Source: CAZOEL01 sp964578835 | GTDB lineage: Bacteria; Desulfobacterota; Syntrophobacteria; Syntrophobacterales; Syntrophobacteraceae | DNA: 64,000 nucleotides | Assembly: GCA_964578835.1 (NCBI GenBank) | Contig: CAZOEL010000001.1 | Coordinates: forward strand, 101,264-165,263 | Reading direction: 5' to 3' | Part shown: positions 17,775 through 28,200 of the stretch, piece after piece | Layout: every line of letters starts with the position of its first letter | Numbering within the stretch: the first letter of the stretch is position 1 | Notes under the pieces: generated by a model | What the model saw: the letters and a program-made list of their open reading frames with translations, nothing else | Told to the model about the DNA's origin: nothing | The model's database searches: none | Program-made: the position numbers and the translations under genes

Positions 17775-17950
17775 GCCGTCTCCTTTCATGGGCTGAAAGA
17801 TGTTGATTCTCCAGAATGTTCCAATGATGCCTGTTGAACGATATAGCAATCGACATTAAACTAGCAAACGCGGTTTGAACTGTAAAGGCGTTGGGAGGCG
17901 TAATTACGGGCGCCGGAGTGACTTTCGAATAAGAAAAGGAGAAGACGCTT

Positions 17951-18532
17951 ATGATGATGTTGGGCATATATGGCTCGCCTCGAAAGGGTGGAAACACCGA
18001 TCTCATGCTGGATGCTTTCCTCGAGGGGGCTGCCGAGGCGGGGGCGGAGGTGCGTAAGGTGTACGTGAGGGATCTCAAGATTTCCGGCTGCATCGAGTGC
18101 GGATACTGCGATAAGGCCGGAGTCTGCATTCAGAAGGACGATATGGCCGATGTTTACCCTCTTTTCGAGCAGGCTCAACATGTGGTGGTCGCGTCTCCGA
18201 TCTTTTTCTATGGAGTCACCGGCCAGTTGAAGCTCCTTGTCGACCGTTCTCAGGCTCCTTTCATGAAACGGGAAATGGCGAAGAAAGCGAACCAGCCGCT
18301 TCCGAACGAGGCGGGTAGGAAAGGATTTTTGTTGAGCGCGGCTGCAACCAAAGGAAAACGCCTGTTTGAATGCGCTGTGCTTTGCATCAAATATTTCTTC
18401 GACGCCATAGGCGTGGAATATGCGGGCGATCTCTGCTTGCGTGGGCTTGACAAGAAAGGCGACATTCTGAACGAGGCTTCTTCTTTGGAAGAATGTCGCC
18501 AGGCGGGAAGAGCTTTGGCGACGAGCGGTTGA
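17951..18532 (+). CDS. flavodoxin-fold NAD(P)H-dependent FMN reductase / iron-sulfur flavoprotein-like
   Basis: 193 residues beginning with the FMN phosphate loop GSPRKGGNTDLM (about 9-20). Residues around 47-60 read CIECGYCDKAGVC, a compact cysteine cluster as in iron-sulfur flavoproteins of anaerobes. Next come the FMN-contacting ASPIFFYGVTGQLKLLVDR. Likely a cytoplasmic electron-transfer flavoprotein or multimeric flavodoxin-like reductase. AAGGAG upstream supports a start at one of three adjacent methionine/leucine codons at 17951. No operon partner is evident. Confidence 0.85.
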   Translation: MMMLGIYGSPRKGGNTDLMLDAFLEGAAEAGAEVRKVYVRDLKISGCIECGYCDKAGVCIQKDDMADVYPLFEQAQHVVVASPIFFYGVTGQLKLLVDRSQAPFMKREMAKKANQPLPNEAGRKGFLLSAAATKGKRLFECAVLCIKYFFDAIGVEYAGDLCLRGLDKKGDILNEASSLEECRQAGRALATSG

Positions 18533-18617
18533 TTCCGGTTGCCGGATAAGAGTCTGACGAGCATGGGCTTGGAAGTTCTCTTATCGGGTGTATTTGTAAA
18601 AAGGGAATTAAAGCATA

Positions 18618-18745
18618 AGCCCTGAAGGGGCGAGACAACCACTTTCCAGATATTCCGCCCCTTCAGGGCTATAAAATGAGGGTGATATTCCCCACACCCA
18701 GGGCGTTGCCCTGGGCTATGATGTTCCGCCCCTTCGGGACTTCGC
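18618..18745. repeat. dispersed palindromic (REP-like) repeat element
   Basis: AGCCCTGAAGGGGCG (18618-18632) is perfectly repeated inverted at 18656-18670; next comes CCCAGGGC/GCCCTGGG (18697-18704 and 18708-18715), then a second CCGCCCCTTCGGGA half-unit (about 18726-18739). This arrangement of GCCCCTTC-type palindromes with a CCCAGGGC...GCCCTGGG hairpin resembles non-coding repeat units I know as dispersed elements in several bacterial phyla, often wrongly translated as small proteins. It occupies most of the 307-base gap between the flavoprotein and pyrD genes. Confidence 0.7.
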
Positions 18746-18839
18746 ACTTGCCGCTTTGGCCCCTTTGTACGAATGCGTCCGTTCTTATCCGGCCCCTTTC
18801 CGCCTGATCCCGTATTTCCGCCCGCCTACGCAGGTTATT

Positions 18840-19832
18840 CTACGAGAGGTCCAGATCCTCGCAGGCTTTTTCGGCAAACGGAAAGACGCAGCTCTTGTCG
18901 AGCGAGCCGATATACTCTTCGATGCTCTGCAAGCGCTGTACTCGTAGAAACCGTTCTATTCCCTCTATTATCTCCAATCCGACGGACGGATTGATAAAAT
19001 TTGCGGTCCCAACCTGTATGGCGCTTGCGCCTACGAGGAGAAATTCCAGAGCGTCTGTGGCATTACCGATTCCGCCGATCCCAATGACGGGGCAATTTAC
19101 GGCCTGCAGAACCTCGTGCGTGCAGCGCAGGGCTATGGGCTTTACGGCGGGGCCGGAAAGTCCGCCTATGACATTGGCGAGCCTCGGGCGGCGGGAGAAA
19201 ATATCCACCGCCATCGCCGCCACGGTGTTGATGCAGGAGAGGATGTCGCTTCCCGCGTCCACTGCGGCTTTCGCTATGTCGCCGATTCTCGTGACATTGG
19301 GAGTGAGCTTGGTGATGAGCGGAAGGGAAGTGGCGCGGCGCACCGCCTGAACAACGCTTGCGGCCATGGTTGGGTCTGTTCCGAAGACCATTCCGCCTTG
19401 CTTGACATTGGGGCAGCTGATGTTGATTTCCAGGGCCGCGATCCCTGGCGCTTCGCTCAGCCTGGCGGCCATCTCTGCGTATTCTTCGAGAATATTCCCG
19501 AAGATGTTGACTATTACCGGAACCTGCCGCTCCCTGAGATAGGGGAGCTTTCTCTCCAGGAAGGCGTCGAGGCCGACGTTTTCCAGGCCAATGGCGTTGA
19601 TGAGCCCGGCCGGCGTTTCCACAAGTCGAGGGGAGGGGTTCCCTGCGCGCGGGTGAAGCGAGATGCCTTTGACGACCACGGCCCCGAGGCGGCTGATGTC
19701 CATGAAATCGGAGTATTCTTCTCCATAGCCGAACGTGCCGGAGGCCGTCATTACCGGGTTTTTTAGCCGCAAAGGGCCTAAATGCACTGAAAGATCGGGG
19801 TCGGCATCTGCTGAATTTGGATTTTTTTCCAT
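18840..19832 (-). CDS. pyrD: dihydroorotate dehydrogenase B, catalytic subunit
   Basis: Oxidises dihydroorotate to orotate in pyrimidine synthesis, FMN-dependent, partner of PyrK. 330 residues with NPVMTASGTFGYGEEYSD (about 25-42), the substrate/catalytic segment NISCPNVKQGG containing the class 1 catalytic cysteine (near residue 139), and the phosphate-binding IGIGGIGNATDALEFLL. The catalytic Cys rather than Ser marks class 1. The ATG at 19832 has AGGAT upstream and overlaps the end of pyrK by 55 bases, which implies translational coupling. Confidence 0.95.
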   Translation of the reverse strand: MEKNPNSADADPDLSVHLGPLRLKNPVMTASGTFGYGEEYSDFMDISRLGAVVVKGISLHPRAGNPSPRLVETPAGLINAIGLENVGLDAFLERKLPYLRERQVPVIVNIFGNILEEYAEMAARLSEAPGIAALEINISCPNVKQGGMVFGTDPTMAASVVQAVRRATSLPLITKLTPNVTRIGDIAKAAVDAGSDILSCINTVAAMAVDIFSRRPRLANVIGGLSGPAVKPIALRCTHEVLQAVNCPVIGIGGIGNATDALEFLLVGASAIQVGTANFINPSVGLEIIEGIERFLRVQRLQSIEEYIGSLDKSCVFPFAEKACEDLDLS

Positions 19833-20647
19833 TCGATAGATCCTGCGTCGAAGATGGGTCCGTCTTTACAAACGTGTACATAGCGGTCTTCTGTTGGGGC
19901 TCCGGGAACTGCTGCGGGAAGGGCGCACCCGAGGCATGCGCCGAGGCCGCACGCCATCAGAGACTCGAGGGAGAGCTGAGTGGGAATGTCGTTCGCAAGC
20001 GCCCACTGTGCGGCGTGATACTGCATGGCGAGAGGACCGCAGGCATACAGCGCATCAGGGCGGAGCTTTTGAGCTTCCGCAAATTCCTGCAGGAGCTGCG
20101 TCACATAGCCGCAATAGCCGAGGCTTCCGTCATCGGTGCTCTGGTGGACCGAAATCCCGAGATCATGGAAAATTGCTGCCGGAAGAAGCTCGTCGGCCGT
20201 GCGGGCGCCGTAGAAAAGATGGATGGCTTTGGGCTGCTGCAGGGCAGGAGAGGCCGCAAGCTTCATCATGAGCTCGAAAAGTGGAGCGATGCCGATTCCT
20301 CCCGCGAGCAAAAAAACAGTTTTCGGCGCCTGCTGAGGCATATCGAAGCCGTTTCCGAGAGGGCCGATGGCGTCCAAGACCGTTCCCGGAGTGGCTTGCG
20401 AGAGGATCCATGTGCCGCGTCCCACCACTCTGTATAGGATTTCAATAATGCCTTCTTCCGGGAGAATCCGGTGGAAAGAGAAGGGGCGTCGCAAAAGGGG
20501 GTCTATGCCGTCTCGAGCCCGGAGCATGAGGAATTGGCCCGGAGCGGCCTCTTTAGCAATCGCAGGCGCCTTCAGCCTCATGCGGTAGGTTTGCAGCGCA
20601 ACTTTTTCCTGGTCTATGACCAGGACATCTTCCTTTAGCTTTGGCAT
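19778..20647 (-). CDS. pyrK: dihydroorotate dehydrogenase B, electron-transfer subunit
   Basis: FAD/[2Fe-2S] subunit passing electrons from PyrD to NAD+. 289 residues: FAD-binding RPFSFHRI (about 55-62), NAD-binding region with LLAGGIGIAPLFELM (about 112-126) and the C-terminal cluster ligands in CGLGACLGCALP with a later YVHVC. It lies directly after the YfiH-like gene and overlaps pyrD, forming one - strand transcript. Length is slightly above the usual 250-270 residues. Confidence 0.94.
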   Translation of the reverse strand: MPKLKEDVLVIDQEKVALQTYRMRLKAPAIAKEAAPGQFLMLRARDGIDPLLRRPFSFHRILPEEGIIEILYRVVGRGTWILSQATPGTVLDAIGPLGNGFDMPQQAPKTVFLLAGGIGIAPLFELMMKLAASPALQQPKAIHLFYGARTADELLPAAIFHDLGISVHQSTDDGSLGYCGYVTQLLQEFAEAQKLRPDALYACGPLAMQYHAAQWALANDIPTQLSLESLMACGLGACLGCALPAAVPGAPTEDRYVHVCKDGPIFDAGSIEWKKIQIQQMPTPIFQCI

Positions 20648-20659
20648 GCGAATCGTTCC

Positions 20660-21433
20660 TTAAAGTTCTTCCCGCCAGGCTATCACCGCCGCCATGCGGC
20701 CCGTATCGCCTTCCCCTCTGAAGGAAAAGAAATCTCGGGTTTCGCAAACCGTGCAGCGGTCAGCCGTCTCTATATTTTGAGGCTTGACGCCGCAGTCTGT
20801 AAGCTGCTTGCGGCTTATGGCCCAGAAGTCGAAATGGAGGGGCTTGGATTGGAAAGGCAGAAAGGATGCGGGGAGCTCGTCTCGATAGTTTCGGAATTCT
20901 GCGCAGCATGGCCCAAGCGACGGGCTGATCGCGGCAAAAAGGTCAGCCGGTCTGCAGCCGAATCGTTCTTCGAGAAAAGTGACGGCTTTGACTGGAAGCT
21001 CCTGCACGCTTCCTCGCCATCCACAGTGAACGTTGGCAATGACCCTGCGGACGGGATCGACGAGAAAGATGGCCTGGCAATCGGCAATCTTGATCATGAG
21101 TCCGACGCCCGGCAGTTGAGTCGCCAGCGCATCTCCAGCAGGCATGAGCAAAACACCGCACTCAGTTTTTGCTTTCTCCAGGGCTTCTTCGTCCACAGCA
21201 TGGATCTTATCGCCATGCACCTGAAGGGATGCCGCCAGCTGCCGCACTCCCACAGCGTTCTTCACCCGCAGAGCATTTTCATGAACGGCGTCTTGAGAAT
21301 CGCCTATATTCCAGGCTAAATTAAGAGTTGCAAAGGGAGGCTTGCTGACGCCTCCGTGACGAGCAAAAACCCCGTGGGAAAGACCCGGAATTTTGGAGAG
21401 CAATTGAAAAGTATGCCTGGTGGGATGTTCCAT
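20660..21433 (-). CDS. YfiH/LACC1-family purine nucleoside phosphorylase-type enzyme
   Basis: 257 residues. Zinc-site and family signatures are visible: LQVHGDKIH (about 71-79), IADCQAIFLVDP (about 115-126) and NVHCGWRGSV (about 132-141). This family was once called multicopper polyphenol oxidase; later work assigns adenosine/purine nucleoside phosphorylase and deaminase activity. The ATG at 21433 is preferred since the longer frame from a TTG at 21505 lacks a ribosome site and adds unconserved residues. First gene of a - strand set with pyrK and pyrD, which are 12 bases downstream. Confidence 0.88.
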   Translation of the reverse strand: MEHPTRHTFQLLSKIPGLSHGVFARHGGVSKPPFATLNLAWNIGDSQDAVHENALRVKNAVGVRQLAASLQVHGDKIHAVDEEALEKAKTECGVLLMPAGDALATQLPGVGLMIKIADCQAIFLVDPVRRVIANVHCGWRGSVQELPVKAVTFLEERFGCRPADLFAAISPSLGPCCAEFRNYRDELPASFLPFQSKPLHFDFWAISRKQLTDCGVKPQNIETADRCTVCETRDFFSFRGEGDTGRMAAVIAWREEL

Positions 21434-21593
21434 CTTTTGTCTATTAGGTCCTCGTGAATTGCGGCCTCCATCCGAAGCCTCCAGCGAGCTATTGCTTAAC
21501 GCCAATTTTGATTTAAGGCAAGCTTAATTGACAATGGGAGCCGCATTCTTAGCTTAGTAGCGAATTTCCCCACGAACTATTTGGAGGTTGAAT

Positions 21594-22058
21594 ATGCAGC
21601 AGGTAAAAGAATGTACCATGGTTACGATGGAATATACGGTGCGCACGAAGGGGCCAAACGGGGAGCAATCGGAGCTGCCGCCTCAGACGTGCAGCTTCGT
21701 CTATGGCGTAAACGTTCAGTATCCGTCTGTTGAAACGGCGATAATGAACAAATTCCCCGGAGAACGCGTTCATGTCTATATCCCGCCGGAAGAACTTTAC
21801 GGGGCGCACGATGAAGCCCTTGTGCGCGAGCTTCCCCGCTCCGACTATAAGCAGGAGCGTCTTGCGGAGGGGAAGATGTACAGGGAGATGAAGAAAAGGA
21901 CTCTCGTGCAATTCCTGGTCAAAGAGCTCAGGGATGATGTCATCGTGGCCGACTTCAACGACCCGAGAGTCGGAACGACCGCTGAATTCGACATACTGAT
22001 CAAAGACGTTCGAGAGGCGACCAAAGCTGAAATGGCGCCCAATTGCGCGTCGCGCTAA
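21594..22058 (+). CDS. SlyD-like FKBP-type peptidyl-prolyl isomerase
   Basis: 154 residues. The N-terminal half (VTMEYTVRTKGPNGE, then PPEELYGAHDEALV) is an FKBP core split by an inserted flap as in SlyD; the C-terminal VADFNDPRVGTTAEFDILIKDVREAT corresponds to the SlyD strand ending in VREAT. It assists protein folding in the cytoplasm. The usual His/Cys-rich metal tail is absent and several active-site aromatics look changed, so isomerase activity may be weak. Start at the ATG 21594 with GGAGG (21583-21587). Convergent with the giant gene. Confidence 0.78.
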   Translation: MQQVKECTMVTMEYTVRTKGPNGEQSELPPQTCSFVYGVNVQYPSVETAIMNKFPGERVHVYIPPEELYGAHDEALVRELPRSDYKQERLAEGKMYREMKKRTLVQFLVKELRDDVIVADFNDPRVGTTAEFDILIKDVREATKAEMAPNCASR

Positions 22059-22271
22059 AGATCGCTCAGCCAAAGAACGTTTTTCCTCTTGCTCGGGTGG
22101 CCCAGGCAACAAGTTGCCCAGGTGCGAAGAAAAAGAGGAAAGCCTTTAGCCTTCAGCGCGGACAGTTACTTGCCCGCGCCTTCCTCAGCCTGAAAAGCCT
22201 TAGCTTCGTGAGAGGCGCTATTTACGCGCATCGGCATGAATAGCTCCTCTCACAAGACTCAGCTTCTATTG

Positions 22272-25200
22272 TCAGCGCTTTTTCTTCGCCTTGGCCGCAG
22301 CGCTCTGTCCCACCGAAAGCCCTCCGATTCTTCCTGTCCCCATCTTGTTCTTCAACCTGACTGTATAGGAGCCGGGCTGAGCGGCTTTAGGGAGACGGAA
22401 AGTCGCCTCGCTCGAGCCGTTGGTCGGGTCCATGGCCCAGGTAACCACCTTGCAGGCGCTCTCGCCGAGATAGATCTTTCCTTTCTTCGTTCCGAAGAAC
22501 TTGCCCTTGAGGATATAAGTCCCCTCGGCCTCTTCGACGGCTGCCGCGGACTGAATCTCGGGCGCTTTGACGGTGAAGCCGTCCGTTTCGACGATGACGG
22601 TCTGCAAGCCTCCCTTGGGCTTCTTGGGCATGATGTTGATGTCGTAGGCGCCGGGAGGATTGGGCTTCTTGAGGCGCACCCGCACCATCTGCTGGCTCCA
22701 CGCAAGGGCCTTGAGCTTCTTGCCTCCTATCTTGAGCTTACCTTTCTTGACGCCGAAATCGTAGCCGCTCATCGTGAACTCGGTTCCGATCGTACCTTTT
22801 CTGGGATCGACGATCAGCCTTAAGCCCAGGGAAGCCCGCACCATCACATAGTCTGTGTCCTCGGCCCCATTGTAGGAAATCGTGAGCGCAAGAACATAAC
22901 CCCCTTCAACATCGGGCGTGAAGCGTGGCGCAGCGGAATCCGCGCCTGCGATGTCCGTGTTTTGCAGCGCGCTTCCCGGCGGAATCGACACGAACCTCCA
23001 TTGATAGACTAATGTGTCGCTTCCCTGTCCAGGATTGTTGCTCGCAGTTCCGTCAAGAAGAATTTCGCCTCCGAGCGTGAGGATCCGGTCGTCTCCGGCA
23101 TTGGCGTTGGGCGCTGCCTCGTTTTCCGTGACCGCAACCGTCGTCAGGTCGACATCCGAATTCTGCCCGTCCGAGACTGTCAGCTCCACAATGAAATCGC
23201 CTGATACGTCTGGAACGAAGTAGGGGTTGACCTGATCACGATCGAGCAGATCCGCATCTCCAAGGGCGCTCCCTTCCGGGAGAGCCTTGAAGGACCACTG
23301 AAAGGTCAGAGGCCCCGGGAGGTTGTCCGGGTCGTTGCTTTTGGCCCCGTCGAGGAGGGCCATCTGCCCTGTGAGGCAGTTGAGGCCTTCTCCCGCGACC
23401 GCATTTGGAGGCGCATTGGTCGTGAAGGCGGAGACGGTCACTAAATCGGGAACGCTTTCTTCTATCCCGTCGCTGACGATGAGTTGGAATCGATATTCTC
23501 CGTCCACGTCCGGCGTAAAGGATGGATCGGGCATGTCTTTGTCGTGTATGTCCTCATCGGAAAGAGCGCTCGCGGCGGGCTTTTCCAACAGGCTCCAGCG
23601 GTGGGAGACGGGCTGTTTGTCGGCGTCGTCCGAACGGCTCCCGTCGAGGAAGACGGAGACTCCGGTGAGGACGTTCTTGTCCTGTCCCGCATCGGCTGTG
23701 GGCTTGTTGTTGAGGACGGTAATCCGCACGTCGTCCGCGCTAGAGGCTTCACCATCCGACACTGTGAGGAGCAGGTCGTAGGTCCCGGGCGCATCGGGAA
23801 CGAAGGAAGCATGAGCTGTGAGTCTTCCGCTGATGGCGTTATCGTTTAGGCTGCTTCCCTGAGGCCTGCTGATGAAAGTCCAGGCATAGGAAAGCGGAGA
23901 TGGACCGGAATCGGGATCACTGCTAGCCGAGCCGTCGAATGAGACCGTGTCGCCGAGTGGGACGGAGCGGTTCTCGCCCGCGCGCGCTATGGGCGGCTCG
24001 TTGGCCGAATCAAAAACAACGGTGGCCGAAGCTTGGATGGAGGAATCCTCGGTTGATGTAACGGTCACGGTTATGGTTCCTTCACGTCCTGAGAGGATCG
24101 TTCCATCGAGAAGAATCGCCGCGGTGGAGAGCCCCGGCAGACGGAAAAGCGGGATCGTTGTGGTGGGTTCTCCGTTCAGATCGCTTAGCGAGGCTTCGAC
24201 GGAGCCGGTCACGCCGGTTATGGCCGCGCTGTAAGCATCTTCGCCGTTCCCCGTGTTCTGCACGAGGAGCAGGAAGGATGCGCTTCCGGGAGCCTTGATG
24301 TCGGAGGAATCGGGTGTGAAGCTAGCCGCTACTCCACGGGTCGCTCCTATCGAGAGGGCCGCCGCAGCAGTGTCCTTAGCGGATGGATCGCTTTGCGACG
24401 CGGCTATGGCCGCCAGTTCGAGAGAGCCTTCGAAAGCGAAGCCGATCTCACCGACACTGATCGCAACGGTCTGTGAGGCTCCGGGCTCAAGGGAAAGGGA
24501 GCTTGACGCCAACTGGGCGACAATGGCCGCGGGACCGCCAAGGCTCAGGTCGAAGACATCGGAAGCCTGGCCCGTGTTGGTTACAGTCATGCTGAAGGCT
24601 GTTCCGGGAGGGCCGGAGGAAGGAGTGATCGATACGTCGACTCCGTAGGGCAGCACTTTGAGAGAGCCTGCAGCCGTGCCGACCACGGTGCTGTTTGTCT
24701 TGGAGGCTGCCGTGAGAGTGAAAGGAAAGTCTCCCGGATCCGCATCCATCGGAACGGAAATGGAAAGCGTGGTCTCCCGGTAGTTGTCCACCCCCGGAGA
24801 TATTTCTGGCGCATCTTCGCCTATGGCTGCAACGAATCCGGAAGGCAGGCCCGTAGTCGAAAGCGAGAAGGTTTCCACCACGTTTCCGGTGTTGGTGAGC
24901 CGGACGACAAAGTCCGCCTTGCCTCCCCTTCCGGTGGAAGCCTGCGCAGGAGTGAGGCTAGCAAAGACTCCGTGGGCTTCATTGCTGAGAAGTGGCAACC
25001 CGTCGATGACGAGCGTTCCGGACGCGAAAAGCTTGCCCTCGGCGTCGGCTTCGATGAAGACGCGCTTCTCGGGCAGCTCGATCCTACCGGGCGCGCCTCT
25101 TGCCACGAAATCGACCGATCCTCGCAAAACGACCGTCTCGCTCTCCGCCTGCCTGAAGGCTGTGACCGTGAAGGCGCTCTCCTGCTTAGCGGAGAAGGTG

Positions 25201-28200
25201 TCGGACTTGATGGTGAGCGGCAGCTCCAAGGAGTCGTGAGCGGGTACGGTTACCGAGGGCTCCAGGGCGGCCCAGCTCTGTGGCAATCCGACAACGGCGA
25301 GATTGTAGACGGCGGGCGCGTCGGTCTCGTTTGTGAGAGTCGCTGTGAAAAGCGTCTCCTCGCCCGGCCGGATGGATCTAGTTTCCGGACTGATGGAGAG
25401 TGAGCCTTCCTGAGCGACGGTCGCGTCCCAGGTGAAGGTCTGCTTGGGCTGCGAGGCGGAAAGGAGATGGCTCCAGACCAGGGTGTCCTTGCCGCTTTCG
25501 GTGATGATCCGGTCGGGAGGAACATTGAACGAATCGGCGATGATGTTGATGCTTTCATCGTGCGGGGCTTCGACCGAGGTCGTCACATAGGTCCCGACGA
25601 TGCTCCCGATGTCGTAGATTCCAAGGCCGGAATCGCTGACCGTATAGAGCAGGTTTCCCTTTGTGCGGACTTCTAAGATGCGGGAAGGAGCGGTTTCGGT
25701 GATGAGCGTGGGATGTGCGGGATCGGCGGTATCGACGACGATCACATTGGAGTCGTAGCCGTTGAGAGCGAAATATCCGTTGCCCGCCGCAGAAGGCCCT
25801 GCGGCTACGTACGCCCGAAGACCGGTGTCGATGGTCGCGATGATGACCGGGCTTTCCGGAACGGATATGTCAAGAGTTGTCAGGGTCATGTTTCCGGTGG
25901 GATCGAAGTCCGGCGTCCCAGGATTTCGGTAGCCCGTCGTGCTCCCGACAACGAGCGCAGTGTCTCCGTCTACCGCTACGCCGACCAGGTAGCTGGCTCC
26001 CGGAACTTCGAGCTCTCCCGATATGGAGGGGCTGTTCGGGTTGGATATATCCATAATCAGAAGCTTTCCAACGCCTGTCGTGTTGCTTCCGGTCGCCGTG
26101 GTGGTCGGAACGTAGGCGATTTGCTCGTTGACCGGAACGCCTTCATAAACGATGTGATCCCATCCTGCGCCGTAGCATGAGCTGCCGGTGCTCAGAGCCC
26201 ATGCGCGGTAGGGCTGCGCCGGGTCGCTGACGTCGTAGGAAAGGAAATTCCCTCCTACGCAGACGATTTGACTCGAGCTGGTGTAGTAGGCGATGAGGCC
26301 GGTGCTCGTATAAAGATGGTCCTCTTGAATGAAGGCGCCCATAAGATAGTTGTAGCCGCCGTTGTAGCTGCCCAGGAGCTCAGGAGTGATCGGATCGGAG
26401 AGGCTGTAGACGTAGAGAGTGTTTCCCGCTGCGATATAGAGGCGATCGTCCTTTACCAGGCATTTAATGAACTCGTTTCCAATTTCTCCACCGAAGGATC
26501 CAATGATCTTGGGATTGAGTGGATCGCTTATGTCGACAATCGAGATGTTCGTCGTTCCCCCGACGTAGGCGTAGTTGCCGTAAATGGCGACGCTCCTTGC
26601 TGAGCCGTCGGTGTCGACAAGACCCATGAGCTCTATTCCCTGGTTCGAATAATCGACAAGACTTTCGATCTCGAGCGAGCTCGAAACGGTTCCTCCTCCG
26701 GAGGGAATCGTTTCCGGAGTGATGGCGAGATTGGCCGCCACCGGAGAGCCGATCAAAACGAAGCCTTCTCCCACAGCTCCGGGAATCTCGGTTCCATTGC
26801 TCTCGGTTGCTACGACTGTCAGAGTGTAGCGGCCCAGTTCATAGCCGGTGGTGTCGAAGGCGCCGAGGGAGAACGTATCCAGGGAGGAAAGGACTGTGAG
26901 CGGAATCAGAACCGGAGTCGATGTGAAAACGGTGTCTCCTGCTCCGTTTTTGACCGTGAAGCCTGCCAAGGCATCCCTGTCCTCATTGACGGCGTTGAGG
27001 ATGCGGGCTGACACAGCGACCGAGCCTCCCGGATCGGTGAAGGGAGGAGAGGCCGGGACGCTCGCGATTTGGACCAGCTCATTCCTGAGCGTGAGAGCCC
27101 CCGACGCCTTCCGAACGATATCCGGAGCGCTCTCTGCTGTGGCTGTCACTTCGAAATTGAATGCGGTGAGCTTGTCGGTCGGCTCCGTAACGGTAGCCGT
27201 CACGCTCTGACATCCGAAACAGCCCGTCTGCTCTCCCGGAGTGAGAGTGATCGAGGCTGGAGTGACGCTGCCGGTAATCCCGTCCGGAAGCGTCGAGAGG
27301 CTCAAGTGGTAAGTGGTGGTCTGAGAGCCCGTGTTCCTGATCTGCACCGCGAAGTTCGCGGGAGTGGCCGGGAGAGGCGTGGCTGAATTCGGATCGAGAT
27401 GGACTTCGAAATTGTGGGACGCAAGGTTGGAGAGCCGGGCTTCGAAGTTGCCGAGGACTGCGCCTAGCGCATTGAGTGAAGCCTCGAGGTCGTCAGGAGT
27501 GCTTGCTGAAATGGTGTCAATGCTAGCTTGAAAATCCGTGATGAAGGCTTCGAGGAGTGGATCATCAAGCTGAGTGATGAGACTTTGGATCTCAACCAAA
27601 GCACGGCTCTTGTAAACTTCGCTTGAAGCGTCCAGATACAGCGTGTTTAAATCACGACTAAGAGCCTCGAGCGAGCTCGAAAGCTCATTCCTTCCTAATC
27701 GGGAAGCCGCATTAGATGCGTTAGCGGCAGTGATCACGCCTGGGACGACGATGTGGACCTTAAGCTCGAGGCTTTGAGTTTGGGGAGATGCAGAGGAGCC
27801 AAATGTAGCTATTATTCTGCCAAGCAAAGTTGTATTAACCGGTATATCTGCATCGGGGGTCAATGTTAGAGTTTGAATATTAGATCCTCCAACTCCAATA
27901 TTGACAGGAGTCACAAGACCTTCTTGCGTTAAACCGGAGGGGAGATCAAGTGTCAGTGTTATTTCTTCCTGTACATTGCTCTGAGACGTGATGGTGATGT
28001 TAGTGGATGCAGCAACGCCATGGGAAGTGCTCAACTCTATTGGATCAGCGGTCAAACCCAGGCCATGAATCTCTGGCGCAATGAACTCCTCATCAATAGA
28101 CGACTTGACGGAGGGGTTGGTTTGGCTCGCTACATCAGCGCTAAAGGAAATCGTAGTTCCCGGGAGAGGGATGTTGCCAACGGGCTGTAAATAAACGCCA

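Noticed and set aside
18250..18747. A 165-codon - strand open frame over the flavoprotein end and the palindromic repeat
   Set aside because: Its start region is the translation of the repeat element (SPEGAEHHSPGQRPG-type), a well-known artefact, and the rest is antisense to a supported gene.
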